In this document: piece after piece, positions 1-8,807 of the stretch
Layout of the letters: every line of letters begins with the position of its first letter
Numbering within the stretch: the stretch's first letter is position 1
Assembly (NCBI GenBank): GCA_964651245.1
Contig: CAZYVI010000016.1
Location: 45,483 to 109,482, forward strand
Length of the DNA: 64,000 nt
Direction: 5' to 3'
Source of the DNA: Avedoeria sp964651245
Lineage (GTDB): Bacteria > Chloroflexota > Anaerolineae > Epilineales > Epilineaceae
Notes under the pieces: generated by a model
What the model was told of the DNA's origin: nothing
Seen by the model: only the letters and a program-made list of their open reading frames with translations
The model's database searches: none
Program-made: the position numbers and the translations under genes

Positions 1-2
1 CC

Positions 3-3000
3 CGCACCGGGCCGACGATCGCCGAACGATGGGCGGCGTTCCGGTGGGACTGGGAGGCGGTGGGCTGGCTGGTCGTGATCGCGCTGGCCGTCGTCAGCCG
101 CCTCGTCTTCCTCGGCGAGCGGGCGATGTCGCACGACGAGAGCCTCCACACCTTCTACTCGTGGCAGCTGGCCGTCGGCAAGGGCTACCGCCACGACCCG
201 ATGATGCACGGTCCGATCCTGTACCACTGGACCGCGCTGATGTACCTCCTGTTCGGCGTCAGCGACTTCACCGCCCGCTTGTTCGGCGCCCTGAGCGGCA
301 TCGCCTTGGTGGCGACGCCGTTGCTGCTGCGCAAGTGGCTGGGCCGCTTCGGCGCGCTGGCGGCGGGGGTGCTGCTGCTGCTCTCGCCGTCGATCATGAT
401 GTACTCGCGCTACATCCGCCACGATATCTCGATCGAGCTCGCCACGGTGCTCATGCTCATCGGCTTCATCCGGTACCTCGACGACCGCCGGCCGCGCTGG
501 ATCATCACCGCGTTCGTCGGCGCCGCGATCGGCATCACCTCGGCCGAGATGTCCTACATCACCGGTTTCGTGCTGGTGGCCTTCATCGGGCTGGCGCTGT
601 GGGTCGAGTGGGCCGGCGCGGGCGACGGCGCGCGCGGGCCGTGGGGGGTGCGGCTCGGCATCGCCGCCGTGCTCGTCGCGGCGGCCTTCGGCGTCCGGCG
701 CCTGGCCGACGTCGCCTCGTTGACCTCGATGCCCGCCGCCGCGCTGGCGGCGGTCGGCGTCGCCCTCGCCATCGCGCTCGCCGCCGTCGGCTGGCTGCTG
801 GCGCGCGCCGCCGGCGCCGCCGGAAGCGACCGCGGCGCCACCGCGGTCGCCGGCGACCCGGGCTGGTTGACGCCGGTGAAGCTTGGGCTGGCCCTGCTCG
901 CCGTGGGCGCGCTGCTGCGGCTGCCGCTCGACCCGAGCGCGGCGGCCAACTCGGCGCAGTGGTACCTCGGCAAGGTCGGCGTCAGCCTGATGGTGGCCGG
1001 CGTGCCGTTCGTGGCGGTCGGCGCCGTGGCGGCCTTCGTGCCGCTGCCGGCCGCCGCCGACCGGCTGGCGCAGCTCGTCGTCGGGGCGGTGGCGGCGCTG
1101 ACCTACATCCTGTTCGCCGAGGGCTTCGTCAGCCACGGCGTCACCACGGCGTTCGACGCCGCGTACTACGCCTGGTCGATCGCCGGCGTGCTCGCCCTGG
1201 CGGTGGCGGCCGTGTGGCTGCTCCTCCAGCTGCCGCGCCGCCGCGTCTGGGCGCTGCTGGCCGTGGTCGGCTGGGCGCTGCTGGCATTCGACCTCGCCGT
1301 CCAGTACGGCGGCGCAGCCGACCGTTTCGCCGGCTGGCAGAGCACCAGCGCCATCGTCGGCGGCCTGCTCTTGGCGGTGGGCGCGGCGGTCATGGCGTTC
1401 GACCTGGCGGGGCGGGCCGCCGAGGCGCCCGCCGCCTGGCGGCGCTGGCTCGGCGCAGCCTGGCCGAACGCGATCGGCATCGGCCTTGGGATCGTCGCGT
1501 TCGCCCTGGCGGTGCGCGGCCAGGGCGACGTGTCGCACCTCACGAAGATCGCCGAGCCGCTGGCCGTGGCGTCGGGCATCGTGCTGGCGCTGGCGATCGG
1601 CGCGGCGATGCTTGCGCCGGGCGCGCGGCCGGAGCGCGGCGTGTTGCGGCAGCTCAACGCCGTGCCGTACGAGGGGGTCGTGATCGCCGGCGTCGCGTTC
1701 ATCGTGCTCTACCTGGCGTTGTTCACGACGTGGTTCCAAGAGACCGATCTCGCCAACGGCTTCGCCCGCTCGCTGAAGTACTGGTGGTCGCAGCACGACG
1801 TCCAACGCGGCGGCCAGCCGTGGTACTTCTACATCCTGGTCATCGGGCCGCTCTACGAGTGGCTGCCGATGGCGCTGAGCGCCGTGGCGCTGGGGCTGTA
1901 CGCCCGCCGGCCGGCGCTGCGCTTCGGGCGCGGCAACGACAGCGGCGACGACGGCGCGCCGTCGCCGGCGGCGTGGGCGTTCGTGCCGATGATCGTGGTG
2001 TGGATGCTGGGCGTGTGGTGGATCTTCAGTTGGGCCGGCGAGAAGATGCCGTGGCTGATCACCCACATGGCCGTGCCGATGATCCTCCTGGCCGCGCGCG
2101 CCGTGGCCGACCTCGGCGCGCAGGTCGACCTCGCCGCCTGGCGAGCCAAGGGCTGGCAGGTCACGTCGCTGACGATCGCGGCGCTGGCCCTGCTGGCCGG
2201 GCTGGTCGCGCGCTCGACGTCGCTGGCCGCGGCCGAGGCGGCGCGGCCGGCGTGGGTCGGTTGGGCCGTGGCGGCCGTCCTCGTCGTGGCGCTGCTGTCG
2301 GGCGTGCGCGCCGTCGGCGGCGAGCTCGCGCCCGCGGCGCGGCGTCACGCGCTGGGCCTCGGCGTCGGGATGTTCGCGCTGGCCGTCAGCGGCGGCTATG
2401 CCCTGCTGGCCAACTTCAAGAACAGCGAGCTGGGCACCGAGTACCTGGTCTATGCCCACGGCACGCCCGAGGACAAGGACGTCTACGAGCTCCTGCAGCG
2501 CATGGACCAGGCCCGGCCCGACCAGCCGCTGAAGGTCGGGTTCGACAACGAGGTGAGCTGGCCGTTCACGTGGTACTTCCGCAACATCTGCCCGCCGCGG
2601 GCGCGCGGCCTGGCCGCCGATCTGGCCTGCCTCCTCGGCCAAGGCTGCCCCGATCCGACGGCGTGCAGCGATTGGCGGGTCGATCCGAAGTACCTGGCCG
2701 ACGGCAAGAACCCGCCGGTCGACGTCGCCGGGCTCAAGGAACTCGACGCCGTGCTCGTCGGCTCGCCGAACTACGGCAACTTCGAACCGTACCTGCGCAA
2801 GGACTTCGTCGAGGTCGAGGTCAACCGGATGTACTGGCCCAACGAGGGATACAAGGGCCTCACCTGGAGCCGGATCCGCGACGCCCTCGTCGTGCCCGAA
2901 CTGCGCGCCAACCTGCTGCGGATCATCGTGCACCGCGAGTACGTCGTCGACCCGCTGGCCAAGCCGCTCGCGCCCAAGTCGCTCGACGACTGGTTCTACC

Positions 3001-4223
3001 ACGCCAAGATGAAGCTCTGGGTCAAGAAGTCCACCGCGCAGGCGCTGGAGGCCACCGGTCAGGACTGGCCGGAGTGGATGAAGGGCGTTTCGATCGAGCC
3101 CGAGGCCGACCACAGCGTGCCGTTCGAGATCGACCGCGCCTTCACCGAGGCCGACGGGCTGGCCTTCAACGCCCCCAAGGACGTGGCCGTCGCCCCCGAC
3201 GGCAGCTTCTACGTGGTCGACCACGGCAACAAGCGCCTCGTCCACCTGGCGGCCGACGGGACGCTCGTCGCGGCGATCGACGCGCCCGTCCTGGAGTACA
3301 GCGACGACAACGCCGGCATCCAGCCCAGCGCCTGGGGCGTCGGCGTCGGCCCGGACGGTGCGGTGTACCTGGCCGATACCTGGAACAACCGCCTGCTCGT
3401 CTACCGCGACGATGCGTTCACCGAACGCACCTTCGGCACGGGCGGCGTCCCGGCCAGCGCCGATGTCGACCTCGACAAGCTCTTCGGACCGCGCGACGTG
3501 GCCGTGGGGCCCGGCGGCGAGCTGTTCCTCACCGACACCGGCAACAAGCGGATCATCGTCATCGGGCCGGACCTCACGGCGGTCCGTTCGATCGGCAAGG
3601 AGGGCAACGCGGCCGGCGAGTTCAGCGAGCCGGTGTCGGTGGCCTTCGATCCCGAGACCGGGGAGATGGTCGTCGCCGACCTCTGGAACCTCCGCATCCA
3701 GGTGTTCGACCGCGACCTCATGCCGGTGCGGCAGTGGGCCGTCGACGGTTGGGGCAGCAAGGAGGCCGCGCACAAGGCGTACGTCGCCGTGGGGCCCGGC
3801 GGCACCGTCCTGGTGACCGACCCGCAGGGCGCGCGGGTCTGGATCTACGACCGGCAGGGCGCCGTCCTGGGCACGCTCGACCTGGAGAACGACCCGACCG
3901 GGCTGCTGCAGCCGATCGGCATCGCCGTCGCGCCGGACGGCTCGATCTACGTCGCCAGCTCCGAGAAGAACATCGTCACCCGCTACCGCTGGCCCGAGAG
4001 CCTCCGTGCCGCGGTCGGACTCGACGCCGCCCCGGCCGCCACGGCCGACCCCAACGCCGCGACCGCCACGGCCGGCTCGCCGGCCGCCGCGACCGCCACG
4101 CCGCCGCCCACCGCCACCGCGGCCGACGCGGCGGGCGACGCCGGCGGGGCGGCGGGAGCCGACGATCCGGCCGCGGGCGCGCCGCTGCCCAGCCCAACGC
4201 TGGGCCAGGCGGCGCGCCCGTGA
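3..4223 (+). CDS. Agl23-type membrane glycosyltransferase-like protein fused to an NHL propeller (5' partial)
   Basis: Large membrane protein of the TIGR03663 (Agl23, 'flippase activity-associated') type. The reading frame is open to the left edge, so the true start probably lies outside the window; a GTG at 60 is the first start inside it. The N-terminus carries the family motif MSHDESLHTFYS followed by MMHGPILYHW, as in GT39/PMT-like enzymes whose acidic loop faces outside, and then about a dozen hydrophobic segments to roughly residue 800. From about residue 1045 to 1340 there are NHL-type repeats (VAVAPDGSFYVVDHGNKR, VAVGPGGELFLTDTGNKR), which form a beta-propeller. The tail is a Pro/Ala/Thr-rich linker with no recognisable anchor. 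Role in surface glycosylation is inferred from the family; the substrate is unknown. Confidence 0.85.
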   Translation, partial: RTGPTIAERWAAFRWDWEAVGWLVVIALAVVSRLVFLGERAMSHDESLHTFYSWQLAVGKGYRHDPMMHGPILYHWTALMYLLFGVSDFTARLFGALSGIALVATPLLLRKWLGRFGALAAGVLLLLSPSIMMYSRYIRHDISIELATVLMLIGFIRYLDDRRPRWIITAFVGAAIGITSAEMSYITGFVLVAFIGLALWVEWAGAGDGARGPWGVRLGIAAVLVAAAFGVRRLADVASLTSMPAAALAAVGVALAIALAAVGWLLARAAGAAGSDRGATAVAGDPGWLTPVKLGLALLAVGALLRLPLDPSAAANSAQWYLGKVGVSLMVAGVPFVAVGAVAAFVPLPAAADRLAQLVVGAVAALTYILFAEGFVSHGVTTAFDAAYYAWSIAGVLALAVAAVWLLLQLPRRRVWALLAVVGWALLAFDLAVQYGGAADRFAGWQSTSAIVGGLLLAVGAAVMAFDLAGRAAEAPAAWRRWLGAAWPNAIGIGLGIVAFALAVRGQGDVSHLTKIAEPLAVASGIVLALAIGAAMLAPGARPERGVLRQLNAVPYEGVVIAGVAFIVLYLALFTTWFQETDLANGFARSLKYWWSQHDVQRGGQPWYFYILVIGPLYEWLPMALSAVALGLYARRPALRFGRGNDSGDDGAPSPAAWAFVPMIVVWMLGVWWIFSWAGEKMPWLITHMAVPMILLAARAVADLGAQVDLAAWRAKGWQVTSLTIAALALLAGLVARSTSLAAAEAARPAWVGWAVAAVLVVALLSGVRAVGGELAPAARRHALGLGVGMFALAVSGGYALLANFKNSELGTEYLVYAHGTPEDKDVYELLQRMDQARPDQPLKVGFDNEVSWPFTWYFRNICPPRARGLAADLACLLGQGCPDPTACSDWRVDPKYLADGKNPPVDVAGLKELDAVLVGSPNYGNFEPYLRKDFVEVEVNRMYWPNEGYKGLTWSRIRDALVVPELRANLLRIIVHREYVVDPLAKPLAPKSLDDWFYHAKMKLWVKKSTAQALEATGQDWPEWMKGVSIEPEADHSVPFEIDRAFTEADGLAFNAPKDVAVAPDGSFYVVDHGNKRLVHLAADGTLVAAIDAPVLEYSDDNAGIQPSAWGVGVGPDGAVYLADTWNNRLLVYRDDAFTERTFGTGGVPASADVDLDKLFGPRDVAVGPGGELFLTDTGNKRIIVIGPDLTAVRSIGKEGNAAGEFSEPVSVAFDPETGEMVVADLWNLRIQVFDRDLMPVRQWAVDGWGSKEAAHKAYVAVGPGGTVLVTDPQGARVWIYDRQGAVLGTLDLENDPTGLLQPIGIAVAPDGSIYVASSEKNIVTRYRWPESLRAAVGLDAAPAATADPNAATATAGSPAAATATPPPTATAADAAGDAGGAAGADDPAAGAPLPSPTLGQAARP

Positions 4224-4244
4224 CGATCGCCCTGGCCGTGGCGG

Positions 4245-4330
4245 GTTAGAGGGCCTAACAAGACCACACGGCCACGGATCTCTACCGGGCCGAGGCACGT
4301 TGTCGCGCCGGTCTTGTCAGGGTCTCTTAG
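4245..4330. repeat. 86-bp element with terminal inverted repeats, copy 1
   Basis: The outer 21 bases at each end are imperfect inverted repeats (4245-4265 and 4310-4330; 16 of 21 positions match; core CCTAACAAGACC against GGTCTTGTCAGG). A second copy lies at 25984-26068, with a largely conserved interior (GACCACACGGCCACGGA and GGCCGAGGCACGT in both). Both copies lie just after a plus-strand gene and run into the end of a minus-strand gene. The TAA stop of the minus gene (4327-4329) is inside the right arm. It could be a bidirectional terminator, a REP-like palindrome or a MITE. Confidence 0.8.
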
Positions 4331-6066
4331 GGCAGCAGCGGGCACCCGACCCGCCAGACCGGGGTGTTGAAGATCGGGTGGTAGCGCTGGTGGATGTTGC
4401 GCACGGTCAGGCAGGTCCGCTCCGGGTTCATCGGCCCGGCGGGCTTGCCGGGGTCGAGGCGGTAGCGCCAGCCGTAGTACTGCTCGGGGTGGGCCAGCGC
4501 CGCCGCGATGACGGCCGGCGGCACCTTGCGGCGGGTGTCCTCGCAGACGCAGGCGACCGGCGGCGTCGGCCCGGCCGTTGCGGTGGGCGTCGAGGGCGGG
4601 CGCGCCGTCGCCGTCACCGCGGCGGTGGCGGTCGGCGGCGGCTCGTCCGGCTCGCGGCAGAGCTGTTCGACGTCGCCCAGGCCGTTCGCCTTGGCGAACA
4701 GATGGGCGCCGACCTGATGGTAGATCTGCCGCCGTGCGGTGTTCGCGGCGCTCGGAACGTCGAACCACAGCGCGCCGGCCGACACGATGTCGAGCGGCGC
4801 GGCGGCGCTCGTGACGACCTCGCGGCTGGCGTCGATCCGCGCCAGGCCGCCGAACGCCGTCTCGTCGTGGACCGGGATGGCGCCGAAGCTCGGGCCGAAG
4901 TCCTCGGCGAAGTACTCGGGCGTCGTCTGGGCCACCCAACGGTCGCCGGACGGCAAGGCGATCACGATGTCGCCGGCCGGGATCATCGAGCCCTCGCCGT
5001 CGGGGTTCAGGCCGCTGGGATCGTAGAAGCCCATGTCGCCGTAGCGGTCGCGGAAGCCGAGCACCATCTCGCCGCCGGGGCCGAAGACGATGTCGGTCAG
5101 CATCGGCTGCGGGTTGATGTTCCAGCCGGTGCCGGGCGTCGGGCCGGGCGTGAACTCGAAGCGGTCGTTCCACGGCCGCCATCGGGCGGGGACGCGGGCG
5201 GGATGGTCGACCACGCCGCGCTCGAGCGCGAGCGGGAAGCGGACAACCTCGCGCATCCCGGCGCCGTCGAGGCTCGAGGCGTAGACCCGCGCCTCGAGCT
5301 CGCCCGGCAGTTGCGAGCGCTCGGCGCTGGCGACGACGCCGTGGTAGAGCGTGTCGGCCGTCACCGCCAGGCCGAACGGTCGCGCGTCGACCGACCACGA
5401 GGTCGTCGCCGCCCCGTGGGGCAGCGTGCCGAGCAGCGCGCCGTCCTCCGTCCGGTAGCGGTAGATCTGCCGATCGGCCAGGTTCGTGACGAACAGCTCG
5501 CGGCCGTCGGGGGTCAGGTCGATGTCGCCCAAGCCCGTCCGCCCTACCGCGCCGCGGCCCGCCGCATCAGGGAAGTGGCCGCCCGCCGGATCGTGGCCGT
5601 CCACGCCCGCGTTGGGGACGGTGAGCCAGAGCGACGCGACGGAGCTCCGGATGTCGATCGCGTAGATCGCCCCTGGGCCGGCCGGGCCGAACGGCGCGCC
5701 GCGCTTGTGGTAGGCCGCGGCGTAGAGGCGCTGCGTCGACGGGTCGAAGGCCAACCCGTAGGCCGCGCCGACGTCGCGCTGCGCGGCCAGTGGGCGGACC
5801 GGCGTCGTCGCGCCGCGCCGGAACGACACGACAGCCGGCTTGTCCGGGTGCGCACCGCGCGCGAACTGCGTCGTGGCCAGGATCGGGTCCGGCTCGAGGC
5901 AGGCGCTGGCGGCGGCGACCCGGTCGTCGGCGGTCGCGGCCGGCGCGGCCGTCACGCCCACCGCGGCCGCCACCGCAGCCGTGGCGGCCCACCAGGCCAA
6001 GCTCCGCAGCGGCCATGGATCGGCGTCGACGAGGCGGCGAAGGCGTCTGGCGTGCGGTCGGTGCAT
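4327..6066 (-). CDS. Exported beta-propeller protein with Pro/Thr linker and conserved C-terminal domain
   Basis: 579 residues. The ATG at 6066 is chosen because AGGAGAGA precedes it at good spacing; longer upstream reading in this frame overlaps the next gene and is spurious. A basic stretch and a hydrophobic Ala-rich segment (about residues 17-45) form a signal peptide or anchor. Residues about 60-470 look like the propeller module that elsewhere precedes SdrD B-like repeats (GLAFDPSTQRLYAAAYHKRG, DIDLTPDGRELFVTNLADRQ, MLTDIVFGPGGEMVLGFRDR). Next come a PTATA-type linker and a roughly 70-residue C-terminal domain ending YHPIFNTPVWRVGCP. That domain also ends the Kelch protein at 51850-53418. 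Surface location is inferred; ligand unknown. Confidence 0.8.
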   Translation of the reverse strand: MHRPHARRLRRLVDADPWPLRSLAWWAATAAVAAAVGVTAAPAATADDRVAAASACLEPDPILATTQFARGAHPDKPAVVSFRRGATTPVRPLAAQRDVGAAYGLAFDPSTQRLYAAAYHKRGAPFGPAGPGAIYAIDIRSSVASLWLTVPNAGVDGHDPAGGHFPDAAGRGAVGRTGLGDIDLTPDGRELFVTNLADRQIYRYRTEDGALLGTLPHGAATTSWSVDARPFGLAVTADTLYHGVVASAERSQLPGELEARVYASSLDGAGMREVVRFPLALERGVVDHPARVPARWRPWNDRFEFTPGPTPGTGWNINPQPMLTDIVFGPGGEMVLGFRDRYGDMGFYDPSGLNPDGEGSMIPAGDIVIALPSGDRWVAQTTPEYFAEDFGPSFGAIPVHDETAFGGLARIDASREVVTSAAAPLDIVSAGALWFDVPSAANTARRQIYHQVGAHLFAKANGLGDVEQLCREPDEPPPTATAAVTATARPPSTPTATAGPTPPVACVCEDTRRKVPPAVIAAALAHPEQYYGWRYRLDPGKPAGPMNPERTCLTVRNIHQRYHPIFNTPVWRVGCPLLP

Positions 6067-6256
6067 CGTGTCTCTCCTGTCCGTGATGGCGGCGATGGTT
6101 CGTCGTCGCGCGGCCCGTCGTGCCCGATCCGCACCTGTCGCGCTGCGGGCCGTTGTCGGCTCCGGACGGCCGTGCTGGCGGGGCGTACGCGCGCCGCGAC
6201 CGCCGGTTGCGCCGTCGGGTGCAGACGCTGCGGCCGCCAGCGCGGTCGATTGGCCG

Positions 6257-6262
6257 TATACT
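6257..6262 (+). promoter_or_regulatory. Candidate -10 box upstream of the GT39 gene
   Basis: TATACT lies 47 bases before the GTG start, in the 243-base divergent gap between two genes. No convincing -35 hexamer is visible at 16-18 bases upstream. The rest of the gap (6067-6309) holds nothing else that I recognise. Confidence 0.4.
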
Positions 6263-6309
6263 GCCGCGCGACCGCGGCCCATGCCACTTGACACCACCCG
6301 GAGGAATCG

Positions 6310-8694
6310 GTGACGACGCCTTCCAAGCTGCCGCGCATGACGCCACCGCGCCGCCGCTGGCGACCGCCCCGGCTGACGTGGTGGCCCGCGGCGAAGCGAC
6401 ACGCCCCGTCGACGACGGCCGCGCCGGCGCCGCCGCCCGCCGCAGTGGGCGCCGAGCGCGCGGCCGCGCCCACCGTGTCCAGCGCCGGGCCCGCGGCGCC
6501 GCCGGCCGTCGCCGCACCCTCGGCGGCGGTCGGCGACGCGTGGCCGCAGGCCACAGCAGCAGGCGTGCGGAGCTGGCCGCGGCTTTCGACGCCGGCCGCC
6601 CGCCGCGCTGCGGCCGCCACGGCTGCGCTGGCTCTCGCGCTGTGGGCACAGGCCACGATCGAGCGGCGCCTCGTCGCGCGCCAGGCGATCCTGGCCCTGC
6701 CCGTCGTCCTGCCGCTCGTCGGAATGACGGTTGCGTGGTGGTGGTCGCTGCGGGACGACGACCGCGCCGTGGCCGACGCGCCGATGCCCGTCGTCGCCGG
6801 GCCGGCTGCCGCGCCGGCGCGCCGGCGGGACGCGGCGATCGCGCTCGGCCTGCTGGCGCTGACGACCGTCGTCGCCCCGGCGCTGCCCGGACCGCTGTTC
6901 GCGTCGCTGGCGCTGATCCACTATCCCCTGGGCCCGACGAGCCCAGAGAACACGTTCACGGCGGTCGGCGCCGCGTTGTGGATCGTTGCGATCGTCCTCT
7001 ACCTGCGGGCGGTCGCCGAGCGGCCGTCGGGTTGGGACGTCGGCGCCGTCGGCCGCTGGCTGCGGCGGCCGGAGGTGCGCGTCGTCTTCGGCCGCGAGGC
7101 GCTCGTCGTCGCCGCCGTGCTCGCCGTCGCCGCCGTCTACCGCTTCCACGACCTTGCGCTCGTGCCGCGCGCGATGACGAGCGACCACGTCGAGAAGCTC
7201 ATCGACATCCACGAGCTGACCGGCGGCCAGGCCCGCGCCTTCTTCTGGCGCAACACTGGGCGCGAGCTGTTCCAGTTCTATTGGACGGCGCTCTTCGTCT
7301 GGCTGGGCGGGCTGCCGGTGTCGTTCCTCACGCAGAAGATCGCGATGGCGACGCTGAGCGTCATCGCGATCACCTTCACCTACGGCCTGGGCCGCCGCGT
7401 CGCCGGCCCGGCGGTCGGCGCGGCCGCGGCGTTGGCGCTGGCGCTGTGCCCGTGGGACGTCCAGATCACCCGCGTGGCGCTGCGGTACGAGCTCTCGGCC
7501 GTGTTCGCCGGCCTGTCGCTGTGGCTCCTGGTACGGGCGCTGCAGCTGGGAACGCGCAACAGCTGGCTGGCATGCGGCGCGGCCATGGCCGTCGGCCTGC
7601 ACGGCTACACCGGCTTTCGGCCGATCCTGTTGGCCGCGCTGGCCCTGGTGGCGCTGCGCCTGGGCTATGACGCGGCGGCCCGCCGGCGATCCGGCGTCGC
7701 GGCGCCCGCCGGGCTCTGGCGGGTCCTCGCCGGCCATGTCGTCGCGACGGCGGGTCTTGGGCTGCTGCTGCTCGCGCCGCTCCTGCGCTACGCCGTCGAC
7801 CAGCCCGGCCTCTTCCTGGAGCGGGCCCTGACGCGCACGACCGGCGTCGAGCAGGCGCTCGCCAACCCGCCGCTCGTGCAGTTTGCGATCAACATGCGCC
7901 AGGCGCTGCTCATGTTCAACGTCCTGGGCGACAGCGCCTGGCTCGTCAACCCGGCCGGCCGCGTCGCGCTCGAGACGGCTGGGGCGGCGCTGTTCCTCCT
8001 CGGCGTCGTCACGGCCGCCTGGCGGGCGCGGCGCGGCGACTGGCGGGGCGCGGCACTGCTGGCCACCGTGCCGCTCATGCTGACCGCGGCGGCGATGGCG
8101 CTGGCGTTCCCCAACGAGGTGCCGCACCTGGCCCGCTCGGCCGGCGCGCTGCCGGCGGTGGCCGTCCTCGTGGCCCTGCCGCTCGGCGAGATCGCCCGAC
8201 GGTACCAGGGCGCCGCCGGTCGGACCGGCCGGATCGCGGCGCTCGTCGTCGCCGCCGCCCTGTTCGTCGGGATGGGGCGCAACACCTGGCGGCGCTACTA
8301 CAACGAGTACCGGCCGCAGTACAACGGCTCGACCCACAACACGTTCGAGGGCGCCGAGGTGGCGCGCGGCTTCATCGCCCTCGGCGGCGACCTCGACCAC
8401 GTCTACCTCGTCGGCTGGTCGGACGGCTGGGACTACCGGGCGATCGGCGTCGAGCTGGGCGACTTCGACTACGCCGGGCTGCTGTGGGGTCGGGAGGCGG
8501 ACGGATCCGACGCCGTCGACCAGGCCGCCGCCCATGTCGACGACCCGGCGGCCAAGCTCTACATCGTGGCAGGTCCCCGCACCGAGGCCAACGTCGACGC
8601 GCTGCGCACGTTGTTCCCCGCGGCGGTGGTCGTCGCCCACCCGCGCCGCGACGTCGGCGAGGCGTTCACGACCGTCTACGTCCCGGCGCGCTGA
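6310..8694 (+). CDS. Glycosyltransferase family 39-like integral membrane protein
   Basis: 794 residues. GTG start, preceded by GGAGG at 6299-6303 with six bases between. The first 90 residues are a Pro/Ala-rich, basic cytoplasmic region. A dozen or so membrane helices follow, with a charged first loop (TSDHVEKLIDIHELTGGQ, about residue 290) that resembles the acidic catalytic loop of GT39/ArnT/PMT enzymes. The C-terminal part, after residue 650, is soluble and probably extracytoplasmic. Such enzymes move a sugar from a lipid carrier to an acceptor outside the membrane. Family membership is fairly clear; donor and acceptor are unknown. It ends 113 bases before sucC. Confidence 0.75.
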   Translation: MTTPSKLPRMTPPRRRWRPPRLTWWPAAKRHAPSTTAAPAPPPAAVGAERAAAPTVSSAGPAAPPAVAAPSAAVGDAWPQATAAGVRSWPRLSTPAARRAAAATAALALALWAQATIERRLVARQAILALPVVLPLVGMTVAWWWSLRDDDRAVADAPMPVVAGPAAAPARRRDAAIALGLLALTTVVAPALPGPLFASLALIHYPLGPTSPENTFTAVGAALWIVAIVLYLRAVAERPSGWDVGAVGRWLRRPEVRVVFGREALVVAAVLAVAAVYRFHDLALVPRAMTSDHVEKLIDIHELTGGQARAFFWRNTGRELFQFYWTALFVWLGGLPVSFLTQKIAMATLSVIAITFTYGLGRRVAGPAVGAAAALALALCPWDVQITRVALRYELSAVFAGLSLWLLVRALQLGTRNSWLACGAAMAVGLHGYTGFRPILLAALALVALRLGYDAAARRRSGVAAPAGLWRVLAGHVVATAGLGLLLLAPLLRYAVDQPGLFLERALTRTTGVEQALANPPLVQFAINMRQALLMFNVLGDSAWLVNPAGRVALETAGAALFLLGVVTAAWRARRGDWRGAALLATVPLMLTAAAMALAFPNEVPHLARSAGALPAVAVLVALPLGEIARRYQGAAGRTGRIAALVVAAALFVGMGRNTWRRYYNEYRPQYNGSTHNTFEGAEVARGFIALGGDLDHVYLVGWSDGWDYRAIGVELGDFDYAGLLWGREADGSDAVDQAAAHVDDPAAKLYIVAGPRTEANVDALRTLFPAAVVVAHPRRDVGEAFTTVYVPAR

Positions 8695-8705
8695 GCCGAG
8701 CGTGC

Positions 8706-8711
8706 TATACT
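8706..8711 (+). promoter_or_regulatory. Candidate -10 box for sucCD
   Basis: TATACT in the 113-base gap before sucC, about 97 bases from the ATG. There is no good -35 match, so it is either an activator-dependent promoter or chance. Confidence 0.4.
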
Positions 8712-8807
8712 CGCCCGCGGCCCGCGCCGGATCGTCGCGCGGGCCACGACATGTCCCACGCCGGGCCGAGGGGCTTCCCGTCGGCCCGCGGTAGCGAGCG
8801 AGGCACG

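Noticed and set aside
29..4249. Long plus-strand frame parallel to the Agl23-like gene
   Set aside because: It is made almost wholly of Arg, Gly, Ala and Pro and has no known motif. The frame ending at 4223 has clear family motifs.
4327..8640. One open frame of more than 1400 codons on the minus strand
   Set aside because: Only 4327-6066 looks like protein with a start and ribosome site. The rest is Arg-rich shadow opposite the GT39 gene, produced by the GC bias.
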